Source of the DNA: Kaistia defluvii
GTDB taxonomy: Bacteria; Pseudomonadota; Alphaproteobacteria; Rhizobiales; Kaistiaceae
Assembly (NCBI RefSeq): GCF_026343955.1
Contig: NZ_JAPKNI010000002.1
Location: 434,001-498,000 of the forward strand
Length of the DNA: 64,000 nucleotides
Direction of reading: 5' to 3'
Shown: positions 1 through 8,844 of the stretch, in pieces
Layout: every line of letters begins with the position of its first letter
Position numbering within the stretch: position 1 is the stretch's first letter
Notes under the pieces: generated by a model
Seen by the model: only the letters and a program-made list of their open reading frames with translations
The model's database searches: none
Told to the model about the DNA's origin: nothing
Program-made: the position numbers and the translations under genes

Positions 1-1239
1 TTTCTCGGCATGGAGATCCGCAAGGGCGGCCTGATCGACCATGCCGCCCAGATCCGGCGCACCGCCGAGCTCTCCAGGCAGTTCGGTCTCCAGGTCGATC
101 CGACAGAGCGCGTTGGCCTGCTATCGGTCGGCATCGAGCAGCGTATCGAGATCCTGAAGGTTTTGGCGCGCGGCGCCCGGATCATCATTCTCGACGAGCC
201 CACCGCCGTGCTGACGCCGCAGGAAAGCCGCGAGCTGTTCCAGACGCTGCGCGGCTTCGTCGCCCAGGGCATGACGGTCATCTTCATCTCGCATCACCTG
301 GAAGAGGTGATGGAGGTCTCCGACAACGTCTCGGTGCTGCGTCTCGGCAAGAACGTCGCCACGCGCCCGACGGCGGAACTGACCAAGTCCGACCTCGTCC
401 AGCTGATGGTCGGCCGCCTCGTGTCGTTCGATCGCCTGCCGCGCGTGGCCAGCGTCGGCAAGACCGTGCTCGAGGTCGAGGATCTCTGGGCGCGTGATGA
501 TCGCCGCCTTCCGGCGCTCCGCGGCGTCTCCTTCGGCGTCCGCGCCGGAGAGATCGTCGGCATTGCCGGCGTCGCGGGCAATGGCCAGACCGAGCTCGCC
601 GAGGTGCTGTCCGGCCTGCGCCCCTCCAGCCACGGTTCGATCCAGCTCAACGGCCGCACCATCACCGGCGCCTCGGCGCGCGAGATCCGCGCCGCCGGCG
701 TCGGCCATGTCCCCGGCGACCGGCTGGTGCGCGGCGTCGACCGCAACGCCTCGATCTCGATGAACCTGCTGATGGGACGCCAGGACCAGAGCCCCTGGTC
801 GAAGCATGGCATCATCAACCGCGCCTACCTGCTCGAGCAGACGCAGGCGCTGATCAAGCGCTTCGACATCCGCGCGCGCGGCCCGGAATCGACTGCCAAG
901 AGCCTTTCCGGCGGCAACATCCAGAAGATCGTGCTGGCGCGCGAGTTCACCGGCGACGCCGATTGCCTGCTGATCGACCAGCCGACGCGCGGCGTCGACA
1001 TCGGCGCCCAGGAATCCATTCACGGCGAGATCATGCGCCAGCGTGACGCCGGCAAGGCGATCCTGCTGATTTCCGTCCAGCTCGACGAGCTGATCCGCCT
1101 CGCCGACCGCATCCTGGTGATGTTCGGTGGAACCATCATGGGCGAGATCCCGGGTGACCGGGTCGATGAGGAAGAGATCGGCATGCTCATGGCCGGCGTC
1201 GTTCCCGAGGCGCATTCCAACACCGTGGGGGCCGCTTGA
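1..1239 (+). CDS. Nucleoside ABC importer, double ATP-binding subunit (5' truncated by window)
   Basis: This is the ATPase of a BMP/nucleoside-type ABC importer of the inner membrane. The reading frame is open to base 1, so the start codon and the Walker A of the first nucleotide-binding domain lie outside the window. Visible in domain 1 are the signature LSVGIEQRIEI (about 121-153), Walker B ILDEPT (about 187-204) and the switch His in FISHH. Domain 2 starts near 466. Its P-loop GVAGNGQTE lacks the Walker A lysine, as is usual for the second half of RbsA/NupO-type ATPases. It keeps the LSGGNIQK signature (about 904-927) and IDQPTRGVD. The gene overlaps the next permease by one base (TGATG). 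Two permeases and two nucleoside hydrolases follow, which argues for nucleosides rather than sugars as the substrate. Confidence 0.9.
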   Translation, partial: FLGMEIRKGGLIDHAAQIRRTAELSRQFGLQVDPTERVGLLSVGIEQRIEILKVLARGARIIILDEPTAVLTPQESRELFQTLRGFVAQGMTVIFISHHLEEVMEVSDNVSVLRLGKNVATRPTAELTKSDLVQLMVGRLVSFDRLPRVASVGKTVLEVEDLWARDDRRLPALRGVSFGVRAGEIVGIAGVAGNGQTELAEVLSGLRPSSHGSIQLNGRTITGASAREIRAAGVGHVPGDRLVRGVDRNASISMNLLMGRQDQSPWSKHGIINRAYLLEQTQALIKRFDIRARGPESTAKSLSGGNIQKIVLAREFTGDADCLLIDQPTRGVDIGAQESIHGEIMRQRDAGKAILLISVQLDELIRLADRILVMFGGTIMGEIPGDRVDEEEIGMLMAGVVPEAHSNTVGAA

Positions 1240-2282
1240 TGTCGGACCGCTTCGATAGTCTCTTCGGCCAGGGGCTGGCCATCCTGTTCGCCCTCGGCCT
1301 CGGCGCCCTCGTCATCCTCACCGTCGATGAGAGTCCCGTCCGCGTCTTCGTGACCCTGCTCAACGGCGCCTTCGGCAGCCCCGAGCGCATCGCCGGCACG
1401 CTGCTGCAGACGACGCCGATCCTGATCTGCGGCATCGCCGCCTGCATCTCGTTCCGCGGCGGCCTGTTCAACATCGGCATCGAGGGCCAGCTCTTCATGG
1501 GCGGCTTCTGGGCCACCTGGGTGGGCTTCTCGTTCAATCTGCCGCCGGCGCTGCACCTGCTGCTCGCCATGGCCGCGGCGGTGATCGCCGGCATGGCCTG
1601 GATCGCGATCCCCGCCTTCTTCCGGGCCCGCTACAAGACCAACGAGGTGGTCTCGACCATCCTCGCCAACTATGTCGCGATCCTGTTCACCTCCTACCTG
1701 ACGATCAACTGGTTCAAGCGCTCCGGCGGCCAGTCCGAGACGCCGCCAATCTTCGAAAGCGCCTATCTGCCCGAGCTGTTCTCGTTCTCGCGGCTGAACT
1801 GGGGCCTGATCATCGGCCTGGTGCTGGCGATCGGCGTCTATCTGTTCTTCACCCGCACCGCGCGCGGCTATGCCGTCAGCGAAATGGGCGCCAACCCGAA
1901 ATTCGCCGAATATGGCGGCATCGACATCAAGAAGCAGACCTTCCTGGTGCTGATCGCCTCCGGTGCGGTCGGCGGCCTGGCCGGCGGCGTGGAAGCGCTC
2001 GGCGTGCACCACCGCTTCATGGAGGGCTTTGCGCCGGGCTTCGGCTTCGACGGCGTCATCGCGGCGCTGCTCGCCAACGGCAATCCGATCGGCACCATCT
2101 TCACGGCGCTGTTCTTCGGCGCGCTCCGCAGCGGCTCGCTGCTGCTGGAAGTCGACACCACCGCCTCGCGCGAGATCATCACCGTCATCCAGGCGCTGAT
2201 CATTCTCGCCGTCTCGGCCCAGATCACCATCCGCCGCAAGGCATCGGATTCGACCGCGGGAGAGCGTCGATGGAAGTTCTAG
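1239..2282 (+). CDS. Nucleoside ABC importer permease 1
   Basis: This is an integral-membrane subunit of the BPD_transp_2 (ribose/nucleoside/branched-chain type) family, 347 aa with about eight to ten hydrophobic segments. The stretch GLFNIGIEGQLFMGG near residues 75-90 is typical of BMP-linked nucleoside permeases, and the partner permease has the matching FNIGLEGQ. I place the start at ATG 1239, which overlaps the stop of the ATPase gene by one base; a TTG at 1236 is also in frame. Its end overlaps the second permease by 13 bases, so translation of the pair is probably coupled. The family assignment is firm; the exact substrate is inferred from the downstream hydrolases. Confidence 0.9.
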   Translation: MSDRFDSLFGQGLAILFALGLGALVILTVDESPVRVFVTLLNGAFGSPERIAGTLLQTTPILICGIAACISFRGGLFNIGIEGQLFMGGFWATWVGFSFNLPPALHLLLAMAAAVIAGMAWIAIPAFFRARYKTNEVVSTILANYVAILFTSYLTINWFKRSGGQSETPPIFESAYLPELFSFSRLNWGLIIGLVLAIGVYLFFTRTARGYAVSEMGANPKFAEYGGIDIKKQTFLVLIASGAVGGLAGGVEALGVHHRFMEGFAPGFGFDGVIAALLANGNPIGTIFTALFFGALRSGSLLLEVDTTASREIITVIQALIILAVSAQITIRRKASDSTAGERRWKF

Positions 2283-3265
2283 AACGTCTCCTCAACATCT
2301 CGCTCGTCGTCGCGACGATCCGCACGACGGCGCCGATCCTGCTCGTCGCGCTGGGCGGCTCCTTCACCACCAAGGCCGGCATCTTCAACATCGGCCTCGA
2401 GGGCCAGATGCTGGTCGGCGCCTTCTTCGCCGTGATCGGCACCATCGCCACCGGCTCGCCCTGGCTGGGCGTGCTCTGCGGCGTCGCCGCCGCATTGACG
2501 CTGGCGCTGATCTTCGCGCTGCTGGTCGTCAGCTTCAAGGCGAACGAGGTCGTCGTCGGCCTGGCGCTGAACATCCTGGCGGGCGGGCTCACCGTCTCGC
2601 TGATGAAGGCGATCTTCGGCACGCGCGGCTCGATCTTCGGCCATGGCCTGGTCGGCCTTCCGGCGCTTCGGCTGCCCAACGTCAAGGATTTCGGCTGGTT
2701 CGGCCAGATCATCTCCGGCTACACGCCGCTGGTCTATGCCGCCTTCCTGCTCGTGCCGGTGCTGATCCTGTTCTACAACCGCACCCGGCTTGGCCTCTAT
2801 ATCCGGGTCGTCGGCGAGAAGCCGGAAGCCGCCGAAGCGCTCGGCATCTCGATCACCCGCATCCGCTATGTCTCGTCGCTGCTCTGCGGCCTGCTGGCAG
2901 GCCTCGCCGGCGCGCATCTGGCGCTCGGCTATACCACGATGTTCACCGAGAACATGTCGTCCGGCCGCGGCTTCATGGCGGTGGCGATCCTGATCTTCTC
3001 GAATGGCGATCCGCTGAAGATCCTGCTCGGCTGCCTGCTGTTCGGCTTCTCTGACGCGCTGTCGCTGCGCCTGCAGACGCTGGGCATCTCGTCCTATCTG
3101 GTCCTCGCCGTGCCCTATCTGGTCGCGCTGATCGCGCTCTTCGCGCTCTCCTACCGGTCGCGTCCGCGCGTCATCCAGGAGACGCTGGCCAGCATGGGCC
3201 GCGCCCTTTCCGTCAAGTCCAACACCATCCAACCAGCTGCCGCCACGGACGCTTCCAAGCCGTGA
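2270..3265 (+). CDS. Nucleoside ABC importer permease 2
   Basis: This is the second BPD_transp_2 permease (331 aa), forming a heterodimeric channel with the preceding gene product. The motif AGIFNIGLEGQMLVGA lies near residues 36-52, and strongly hydrophobic helices fill most of the chain. A purine-rich stretch (GGGAGAG) precedes ATG 2270 at normal spacing. The gene starts inside the end of permease 1 and runs up to the first nucleoside hydrolase, so the five genes read as one transcript. No periplasmic BMP-type binding protein is visible; it presumably lies upstream of base 1 with the missing part of the ATPase. Confidence 0.9.
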   Translation: MEVLERLLNISLVVATIRTTAPILLVALGGSFTTKAGIFNIGLEGQMLVGAFFAVIGTIATGSPWLGVLCGVAAALTLALIFALLVVSFKANEVVVGLALNILAGGLTVSLMKAIFGTRGSIFGHGLVGLPALRLPNVKDFGWFGQIISGYTPLVYAAFLLVPVLILFYNRTRLGLYIRVVGEKPEAAEALGISITRIRYVSSLLCGLLAGLAGAHLALGYTTMFTENMSSGRGFMAVAILIFSNGDPLKILLGCLLFGFSDALSLRLQTLGISSYLVLAVPYLVALIALFALSYRSRPRVIQETLASMGRALSVKSNTIQPAAATDASKP

Positions 3266-3276
3266 CAGGGGATAAA

Positions 3277-4290
3277 ATGGAACGCATCATTCTCGACGTC
3301 GACTCCGCGGGCGACGATATTCTTGCGGTGCTCTTCGCGGCGATCTCGCCGTCGATGAAGCTCGAAGGCGTCACCACCTGCACCGGGGCCGCAGGCCCGA
3401 TCGACCAGGTGACCAACGTCGTGCTCAACACGCTGGCGCTGGCCGGCAAGGGCGACGTGCCGGTCGCCAAGGGCGCCTGGCGCCCGATCGTCGGCAATTC
3501 CAAGGAAGACATGCAGGCGCCGGTGCATTTCGAGAAGCGCCTCGTCGCGCGCTTCGGCGACCGGCTGAAGAAGTTCAACCCGCCCGCGCCGACCCCGACG
3601 CTGAAGGTGATCGACAAGCATGCCGTCGATTTCATCATCGACACGGCGCTGGCCAATCCGGGCGAGATCACGCTGGTGGTCACCGGCCCGATGACCAATG
3701 CCGCCATGGCCTTCCTGCAGGAGCCGGCGCTCGCCAGGGCGCTGAAGCGCATGGTCCTGCTCGGCGGCAATTTCATCACCCCCGGCAACATCACGCCGCT
3801 GTCGGAATACAACATCTGGGCCGACCCGGAAGCCGCCCGCGTCGTGCTCAACCAGGGCGTCGACACCATCCTGGTGCCGCTCGACGTCTGCGAGGACAAC
3901 CGCGCCGCCGCCTCGATGCTCACCCGCGATGACCTGGCCGATCTCAAGGACGCCGGCGACCATCCCGTGCTGCAGATGATCCAGGACAGCTTCCCGATCT
4001 ACATCGATATCTGGCGCGAATTCTTCGATCTCGTCGGCTTCCCGATGGACGACATCATCACCGTCGCGCTCGCCTTCGACCCGACGCTCTGCACCATGAC
4101 CGAGCCGCTGTTCTGCGACATCGTGCTCGACGGGCGCGTGGCGCGCGGCCAGACCGTCGCCTATCGCGGCCGCCAGCTGCTTCCCGGCGGCGGACCGAAG
4201 ACGACCCGCATCTGCACCGACATCGACGGCCGCCGTTTCATGAAGCTCTTCAAGGAAACGATCGTCCGCTACCAGACGGCCAAGGCGTAA
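3277..4290 (+). CDS. Nucleoside hydrolase, divergent (inosine-uridine hydrolase family)
   Basis: This is predicted to cleave the N-glycosidic bond of an imported nucleoside, releasing base and ribose in the cytoplasm. The N-terminal calcium/ribose-binding signature is present as DVDSAGDD, and the VVTGPMTN and LLGGN...SEYNIWADPEAA blocks of the family follow. The usual C-terminal HDP active-site motif reads DDI here (PMDDIITVAL), so the active-site histidine appears to be replaced. I chose ATG 3277 because AGGGG sits 5-6 bases ahead of it; GTG 3262 would add five residues and overlap the permease. The protein has 337 aa, normal for the family. The divergent motif may mean altered specificity. 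Confidence 0.88.
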   Translation: MERIILDVDSAGDDILAVLFAAISPSMKLEGVTTCTGAAGPIDQVTNVVLNTLALAGKGDVPVAKGAWRPIVGNSKEDMQAPVHFEKRLVARFGDRLKKFNPPAPTPTLKVIDKHAVDFIIDTALANPGEITLVVTGPMTNAAMAFLQEPALARALKRMVLLGGNFITPGNITPLSEYNIWADPEAARVVLNQGVDTILVPLDVCEDNRAAASMLTRDDLADLKDAGDHPVLQMIQDSFPIYIDIWREFFDLVGFPMDDIITVALAFDPTLCTMTEPLFCDIVLDGRVARGQTVAYRGRQLLPGGGPKTTRICTDIDGRRFMKLFKETIVRYQTAKA

Positions 4291-4300
4291 GGGCATTCCC

Positions 4301-5254
4301 ATGACCACGACCGACCTCAACAGCATCCGCCCGACGCCGATCCTGCTCGATTGCGATCCCGGCCATGACGACGCCATCGCTCTGGTGATGGCGCATCGCT
4401 CGAAGGCGATCGACCTTCTCGGCGTCACCGTCACCTGCGGCAATGCGGAGCCGGAAAAGACCGTCTCCAACACGCTGCGCATCCTGGAATTCATTGGCGC
4501 TGAGGACGTGCCGGTCGCGGCCGGCTGCGTGCGCCCGCTGGCGCGCCCGCTGGTGCTCGGCACCGCCGACGGCCCGAGCGGCCTGGAGGGCTCGCCCTAC
4601 CTGCCGCAGGCGACCAAGAAGGTCGAGCCGATGCATGCGGTCGACTTCATCGCCAAGACGCTGCGCGAGCAGGACGAGCCTCTGCGTATCGTCGCGACCG
4701 GCCCGCTCTGCAATCTCGGCCTGTTCGTCCTGAAATATCCGGAGCTTCTTTCGAAGATCAAGGACATCACCTGGATGGGCGGTGTCTTCTGGCGCAAGAG
4801 CGAATACATCACGCCGACCGAATTCAATGCCTTCTGCGATCCGGAAGCGCTGAAGATCGTGCTCGACAGCGGCGTGCCGATCACCATGGTCGGCCTCGAC
4901 GTCACGATGAAGGTGCTGGTCGAGGAAGCGCAGTATCGCGAATTCGAGAAGATCGATACCGAACTCGGCCGTGTCGTGCTGGACTGGCTGAAGTTCTACG
5001 AGAAGCTGCACCGCGACTCGATGGGCGTCGGCGGCGCGCTGCACGACCCGCTCGCGCTGGCGTTGATCATCGACCCGACCCTGGTCAAGACGCGCCCGGC
5101 GCATATCGGCGTCGACCTGACCGGCACCTACACCTTCGGCGCCACGGTGGCCGACTACTGGAACGAGCGCGGCCTGCCGCCGAACGCGCAGGTCTGCGAG
5201 GAGGTCGATTCCGACCGCTTCTTCGACCTGCTCTACAGCCTGCTGCGCGACTGA
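4301..5254 (+). CDS. Nucleoside hydrolase, canonical (inosine-uridine hydrolase family)
   Basis: This is the second nucleoside hydrolase of the operon, 317 aa. It has the textbook DCDPGHDD metal- and ribose-binding signature at residues 14-21, a VATGPLCNL block, WMGG...TPTEFNAFCDPEA, and an intact C-terminal HDPLALA motif containing the catalytic histidine. It begins ten bases after the divergent hydrolase stops. Together with the importer it forms a nucleoside salvage or catabolism unit. Specificity (purine, pyrimidine or both) cannot be read from the sequence. Confidence 0.92.
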   Translation: MTTTDLNSIRPTPILLDCDPGHDDAIALVMAHRSKAIDLLGVTVTCGNAEPEKTVSNTLRILEFIGAEDVPVAAGCVRPLARPLVLGTADGPSGLEGSPYLPQATKKVEPMHAVDFIAKTLREQDEPLRIVATGPLCNLGLFVLKYPELLSKIKDITWMGGVFWRKSEYITPTEFNAFCDPEALKIVLDSGVPITMVGLDVTMKVLVEEAQYREFEKIDTELGRVVLDWLKFYEKLHRDSMGVGGALHDPLALALIIDPTLVKTRPAHIGVDLTGTYTFGATVADYWNERGLPPNAQVCEEVDSDRFFDLLYSLLRD

Positions 5255-5280
5255 TCCCCGATTCGCGCGACGTATCGACG

Positions 5281-5315
5281 ACAACATCCCGGGCTGGTCC
5301 CGGGATGTTGTTTTT
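5281..5315 (+). terminator. Rho-independent terminator of the nucleoside operon
   Basis: A perfect 13-bp stem (ACAACATCCCGGG at 5281-5293 with its complement at 5299-5311) encloses a 5-base loop and is followed by T residues. It lies 26 bases after the last nucleoside hydrolase. Confidence 0.88.
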
Positions 5316-5642
5316 GGGGTAGACGTCTGATGGCTTGGTGTGGCGTGCAGGGCGTCGGTGAGATCGCCCGGATGGCTCTTGCCGAATTCGCCGGTATTGT
5401 CGCCGAGACCATGCAGAAATTTGGCCAGAGCCTGCGTGTCGGGGCGCAGATAGCTGGAGCTTCCGGGAAGCCGCGGCTGTATCATGCCCGTGCGTGGCAA
5501 CGCGACAGGCCTCGCCCCGCCGGAGAACTATCCATAGGGAGAAGCGCTTGGAGAGTTTCGAGGCGATCCCTTGTCCAATCCGCGCTCATGCGCTTTGATC
5601 GCGGCGTAAGTCGGGTCAATTCTTGCTGGATAGAGAGCGGCC
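5316..5642. other. Intergenic stretch with no recognised gene
   Basis: This lies between the nucleoside-operon terminator and a small orphan gene. Open frames cross it, but none has a plausible start, codon pattern or family match. I see no clear promoter or RNA. Confidence 0.5.
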
Positions 5643-6083
5643 ATGGCATCTCCCGTCGACACTCCGCTATTGGCGTATCAACTGCATGGCGAGTTGCTTC
5701 TGATCAGCTATTCGCTGCGCCCGAGCGACCCGGCCTTCGGGACGACCCAGTTCCTGGGCGCGCATTTTTCGCACAGGAGCTCGGATTTTGCGGCCGGCGG
5801 GGCGGGCGCTGTGCACCCGATCGGGGGCGACGTGATCCTCTCTCCGACGGTCGGAGGGGTCGTCACCGTATCGCTGGACGACGCCGAAAACTTCTTCGTC
5901 GAATACAAGATCGACTTCAGCGGCCATGTCCGGAAAGGCTCGGTCGCGGTCCCGCCGGGCGCGCATGTTCCATTCATGCTCAACGCCAAGCCCTTCGAGT
6001 TTGGCGAGACGCTGGCCAACCGCTGCGCGGTGCTCCAGGGCACCCTGAGCGCCACCAAGAGATCCGCCCCGCTCACCATGTGA
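5643..6083 (+). CDS. Hypothetical protein, 146 aa, beta-rich
   Basis: I do not recognise this family. The ATG follows a purine-rich GAGAG tract. The product is moderately hydrophobic with alternating polar and apolar residues suggesting beta strands (for example GELLLISYSL, DVILSPTVGGVVTVSL), has no signal peptide and only one cysteine (ANRCAV). It is a monocistronic gene just outside the left boundary of the integrated element. It could be host chromosome or a leftover of an earlier insertion at this tRNA site. Codon use is GC-rich like the host. Reality as a gene is likely but not certain. Confidence 0.55.
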   Translation: MASPVDTPLLAYQLHGELLLISYSLRPSDPAFGTTQFLGAHFSHRSSDFAAGGAGAVHPIGGDVILSPTVGGVVTVSLDDAENFFVEYKIDFSGHVRKGSVAVPPGAHVPFMLNAKPFEFGETLANRCAVLQGTLSATKRSAPLTM

Positions 6084-6278
6084 TGTCCGGTTCCCCTGGT
6101 GGGTTCGAGCAGGGCCTTTGCCCGTGTCTTGCGCTCGAGCGGGCATGCCGCAGGGCGGCCATCGTCTGCGCCGAGACCGAAGCTCAAACCGGCCGATGCC
6201 GGACGCGGAACGGCGTAGCATCCACTCAAAGCCGAAGCGGCGGAAGTGCAGTTGTTTCTTGATCTGGCTGTGGGAAAA

Positions 6279-6306
6279 AGTGGTGCTGCAAGAGAGGATT
6301 GAACTC
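6279..6306. repeat. Left attachment site (tRNA-Thr 3' fragment)
   Basis: This is a 28-bp exact copy of 23369-23396, containing the CCA end, acceptor strand and T-arm of tRNA-Thr on the minus strand. Identity stops at 6307. It is the footprint of site-specific integration. Confidence 0.92.
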
Positions 6307-6365
6307 GCTCCGCACGCTCCATACCCTAGGAAAACTGCGGGTTTCCGAGAGGTAGCTTACTAGGC

Positions 6366-6387
6366 TGTGGCACGGTCCTGTAGCACG
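6366..6387. repeat. Candidate integrase arm-type site, left end
   Basis: Two copies of TGTGGCACG (the second with one change, TGTAGCACG) are separated by four bases. The 22-bp block matches 23290-23311 at 20 positions. Placement just inside both ends suggests integrase or excisionase binding. A shared ACCCTAGGAA also lies between this block and the repeat (6323-6332). Confidence 0.55.
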
Positions 6388-6438
6388 ATGTCCGTTTGGC
6401 GGGCAACCGCGAGGGTGATCGGCAGATGACCCAGGTGG

Positions 6439-8844
6439 TCAGAAAAGGCTGAGTTGCTCCGGCCAACGGCGAAGACTGAGTTCGAGGCAATCCTTCTGCA
6501 AAACGATCTGTATATCGATATTAAACTCCGGAAATTGGAGGGCCCTCTGATAGCCCAATTCCGAGAACCCAAAAAAAGCAAACGGTATTCGGTATACGTA
6601 GTCCGAACTCAACTCGCCGACTAAATCGGCCGAAGTGACCGATGCCCTCGAGATGAGTTCTTCGCCTGTCCTGGGGAGGCTCGTCGCGACCAAGAGCTTT
6701 CCATCGTCAAAGCCACCCGCGCGCTTCCTCTTTTTGTCAGCCGCGAGAATTACGTCATCCAACTTCTCGCCAGACGCCGAGACAATTGCACGCAATACCT
6801 CATATATATCCGCAAGCTCGACCAGCCTATCTTTCTCGTTATCCGCCTCTCGGGCTTCGAGAACTTCTTCGATGATCTTACCGATCAGAAAGGCCTTGCG
6901 GGCGGATTGAGGTATAGTCGCGACACTTTGTTGTTCGCCTTGGCTGGCAATCTTTTCTGGGATCTTATCCCGGACCAATTTTCCGAAATTTGCATGTCGC
7001 CGTGTGCGTTGGTGATCTTTGTCGAATTCAGGGATAACAACGCATCCATTCTTTCGAAGTTGATAGAATGCGTGAGCCAATGTCGACCCGGACAGCACCA
7101 CTGGAACATTTAATGGCCGAACAACATCAGACACCTTTGCTAAAAACGTGTTGTCGCGTAGTAATTCTACGCTACTCGGCCGCAGTGAGATCGCAAGTTT
7201 TCGATATTTGGCCTTCATCGCTGCGACGCGTGAAAGATCGTCTTCCTTCTCAATGACGAGTATTTGATGGTTGCCCCGTTCCGGATTTTCTGTGTCGTGT
7301 GCTTTGGTCCAATACCAGGGCACGTTCGAGACGGTGCCGTCGTCGGACACGCATCCGACGAACCACATTATATGGCACGAGCAAGCCAGCTTATTTGCGA
7401 GATCTCGGCTACGACGTGCTATTTCAACTACTTCGCTGCGGATTATGCTTTGATATCGTGCGACATCATTCTTCACACGTTCGTATTTCCAGCTACCATC
7501 GTCTTGAAGAAGTAGGATGTCCGACTTGTAGTTTGTATACTCCGTGACATCTTCCGTAGGAGCGTGAACCTCCCAAATATCATACGGGCAGAACTGGAGG
7601 GCATCTGGCAGTCCCCACGTTCCATGAACTTCCACGATAGGTTCACCGGGAGTTGCTCGGACCCATGCAGACGCGCGCGACGCGATGTACCTATGCGCGA
7701 TAAACGCAAGGTCATCTTGGGGGTGTTCGCTGGATAACTGTGCGGCTTTCTCGCAGCACCAAGTCGCAGCCTCCTCAGCCGTCATACAGTCGGTCTTAGG
7801 GAGGTTTGTGATTTTCTCTCTGCCCGTTCGAACACTCGTACGAACAACTATGTTCTTTTGCAGAAGATCCGAAAAATCTTTGACTAGTAATTCCTTTGCT
7901 GCGTTGACCTTCAGGTCTTTCAAGCATACGTAAAACAAAGCCGGGGTGGTCGAAGGATGGCTGTCGAAAAGTTGCTCTAGAACCGCCAATTTATCCCAGT
8001 TCTTTTGGCTCGCAGCGTCGGCGGGCTTCAGAAGGGCGCCAATCTTAGGGGTGGCGGTGATGGACTGCTCTACGAATAGCTGCATGGGATTTATCCCATC
8101 GAGGTCTTCATCCTCTGCGTCAATCTGAACGATGTAGAAGCGATCGTTGTTCCGGACCCACTCGCAGTTTACCCGTGTTCGAAGGCCTCTCATCAATTCG
8201 TTATTGATCCAAGCCGCGACAGACCCAAAAAAGCGCTCGCGTTGCAAGCCGACACGAGGCAATAGGGCCTTCCTGGGGTCGGGGGCCACGTCTCGTTGCG
8301 AGTTGAAGCGGTCGATCCGTGTGACGCCATCCGCAGTGCGAACAGACAATTCCCAGTGATCTCTAGTTCGCGATATGCGCAGGAGGTTTCCGAACTCACC
8401 CATTTCGCTTTGAGGCATATGGACTTGTATAACTACAGCGCACTTTTCCTCGATCGCGGAGGCATGGACGCGGGAGACTGCTCTTACAAGTTGATTGGCG
8501 AGGTCTTCATCGGGCGTGGCTCGGATGACTACACTCTCATAGGTTCCGCGATCCCAGATTGTTTCAGCCACAATGCTGGAGCGCACGATGATTTCGCCGC
8601 TCTCTCTAAGCAGTTTTCTTGCTAAAGGTGATACCTCTGCTTCAAGAAAAGCATCTCTTTCGTCTGCGCTGGCGTGGAGAAGGAGAGTTACAGCATCGTG
8701 CGACAATGCCGCAAATGCTGGACACCACTCTCTGGGGAGGCAGAGTAGTCGCGCTGCCTTCTCCCCAATCATCGGCGCGAGCGCCTCTGCATCTCGCCAG
8801 GGTAAAACTTCGGACGACAGAGATGAGTAGACCTTAGCGGTCAT
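6439..8844 (-). CDS. PEP-synthase-like ATP-grasp / swivelling-His / MazG-like fusion protein
   Basis: This is an 801-aa multidomain protein of unknown pathway. Residues about 1-260 resemble the ATP-grasp domain of PEP synthase and pyruvate phosphate dikinase: VRSSIVAETIWDRGTYES fits the VRSSA...GxxxS block, and VVIQVHMPQ is a matching strand. Near residue 620 GSTLAHAF resembles the G-x-T-x-H-A block with the phospho-accepting histidine of the swivelling domain. Directly after it, KLVRDKIPE followed by an acidic helical stretch (KIIEEVLEARE...ELADIYEVL) is characteristic of MazG-like all-alpha NTP pyrophosphatases. Its start overlaps the upstream membrane-protein gene by four bases. G+C is lower than in host genes. 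The domain calls are motif-level readings; no function is established. Confidence 0.75.
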   Translation of the reverse strand: MTAKVYSSLSSEVLPWRDAEALAPMIGEKAARLLCLPREWCPAFAALSHDAVTLLLHASADERDAFLEAEVSPLARKLLRESGEIIVRSSIVAETIWDRGTYESVVIRATPDEDLANQLVRAVSRVHASAIEEKCAVVIQVHMPQSEMGEFGNLLRISRTRDHWELSVRTADGVTRIDRFNSQRDVAPDPRKALLPRVGLQRERFFGSVAAWINNELMRGLRTRVNCEWVRNNDRFYIVQIDAEDEDLDGINPMQLFVEQSITATPKIGALLKPADAASQKNWDKLAVLEQLFDSHPSTTPALFYVCLKDLKVNAAKELLVKDFSDLLQKNIVVRTSVRTGREKITNLPKTDCMTAEEAATWCCEKAAQLSSEHPQDDLAFIAHRYIASRASAWVRATPGEPIVEVHGTWGLPDALQFCPYDIWEVHAPTEDVTEYTNYKSDILLLQDDGSWKYERVKNDVARYQSIIRSEVVEIARRSRDLANKLACSCHIMWFVGCVSDDGTVSNVPWYWTKAHDTENPERGNHQILVIEKEDDLSRVAAMKAKYRKLAISLRPSSVELLRDNTFLAKVSDVVRPLNVPVVLSGSTLAHAFYQLRKNGCVVIPEFDKDHQRTRRHANFGKLVRDKIPEKIASQGEQQSVATIPQSARKAFLIGKIIEEVLEAREADNEKDRLVELADIYEVLRAIVSASGEKLDDVILAADKKRKRAGGFDDGKLLVATSLPRTGEELISRASVTSADLVGELSSDYVYRIPFAFFGFSELGYQRALQFPEFNIDIQIVLQKDCLELSLRRWPEQLSLF

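Larger units (their letters stand above)
6084..6438. other. Intergenic stretch holding the left attachment site
   Basis: No gene is supported here. It contains the left 28-bp tRNA-Thr-derived repeat (6279-6306) and, just inside it, a pair of TGTGGCACG-like repeats (6366-6387) that match a site at the other end of the element. Confidence 0.7.

Noticed and set aside
5330-6262. A 310-codon plus-strand frame over the small orphan gene
   Set aside because: Arg/Gly-rich noise in a different frame; the 146-codon frame inside it has better start context and protein-like composition.
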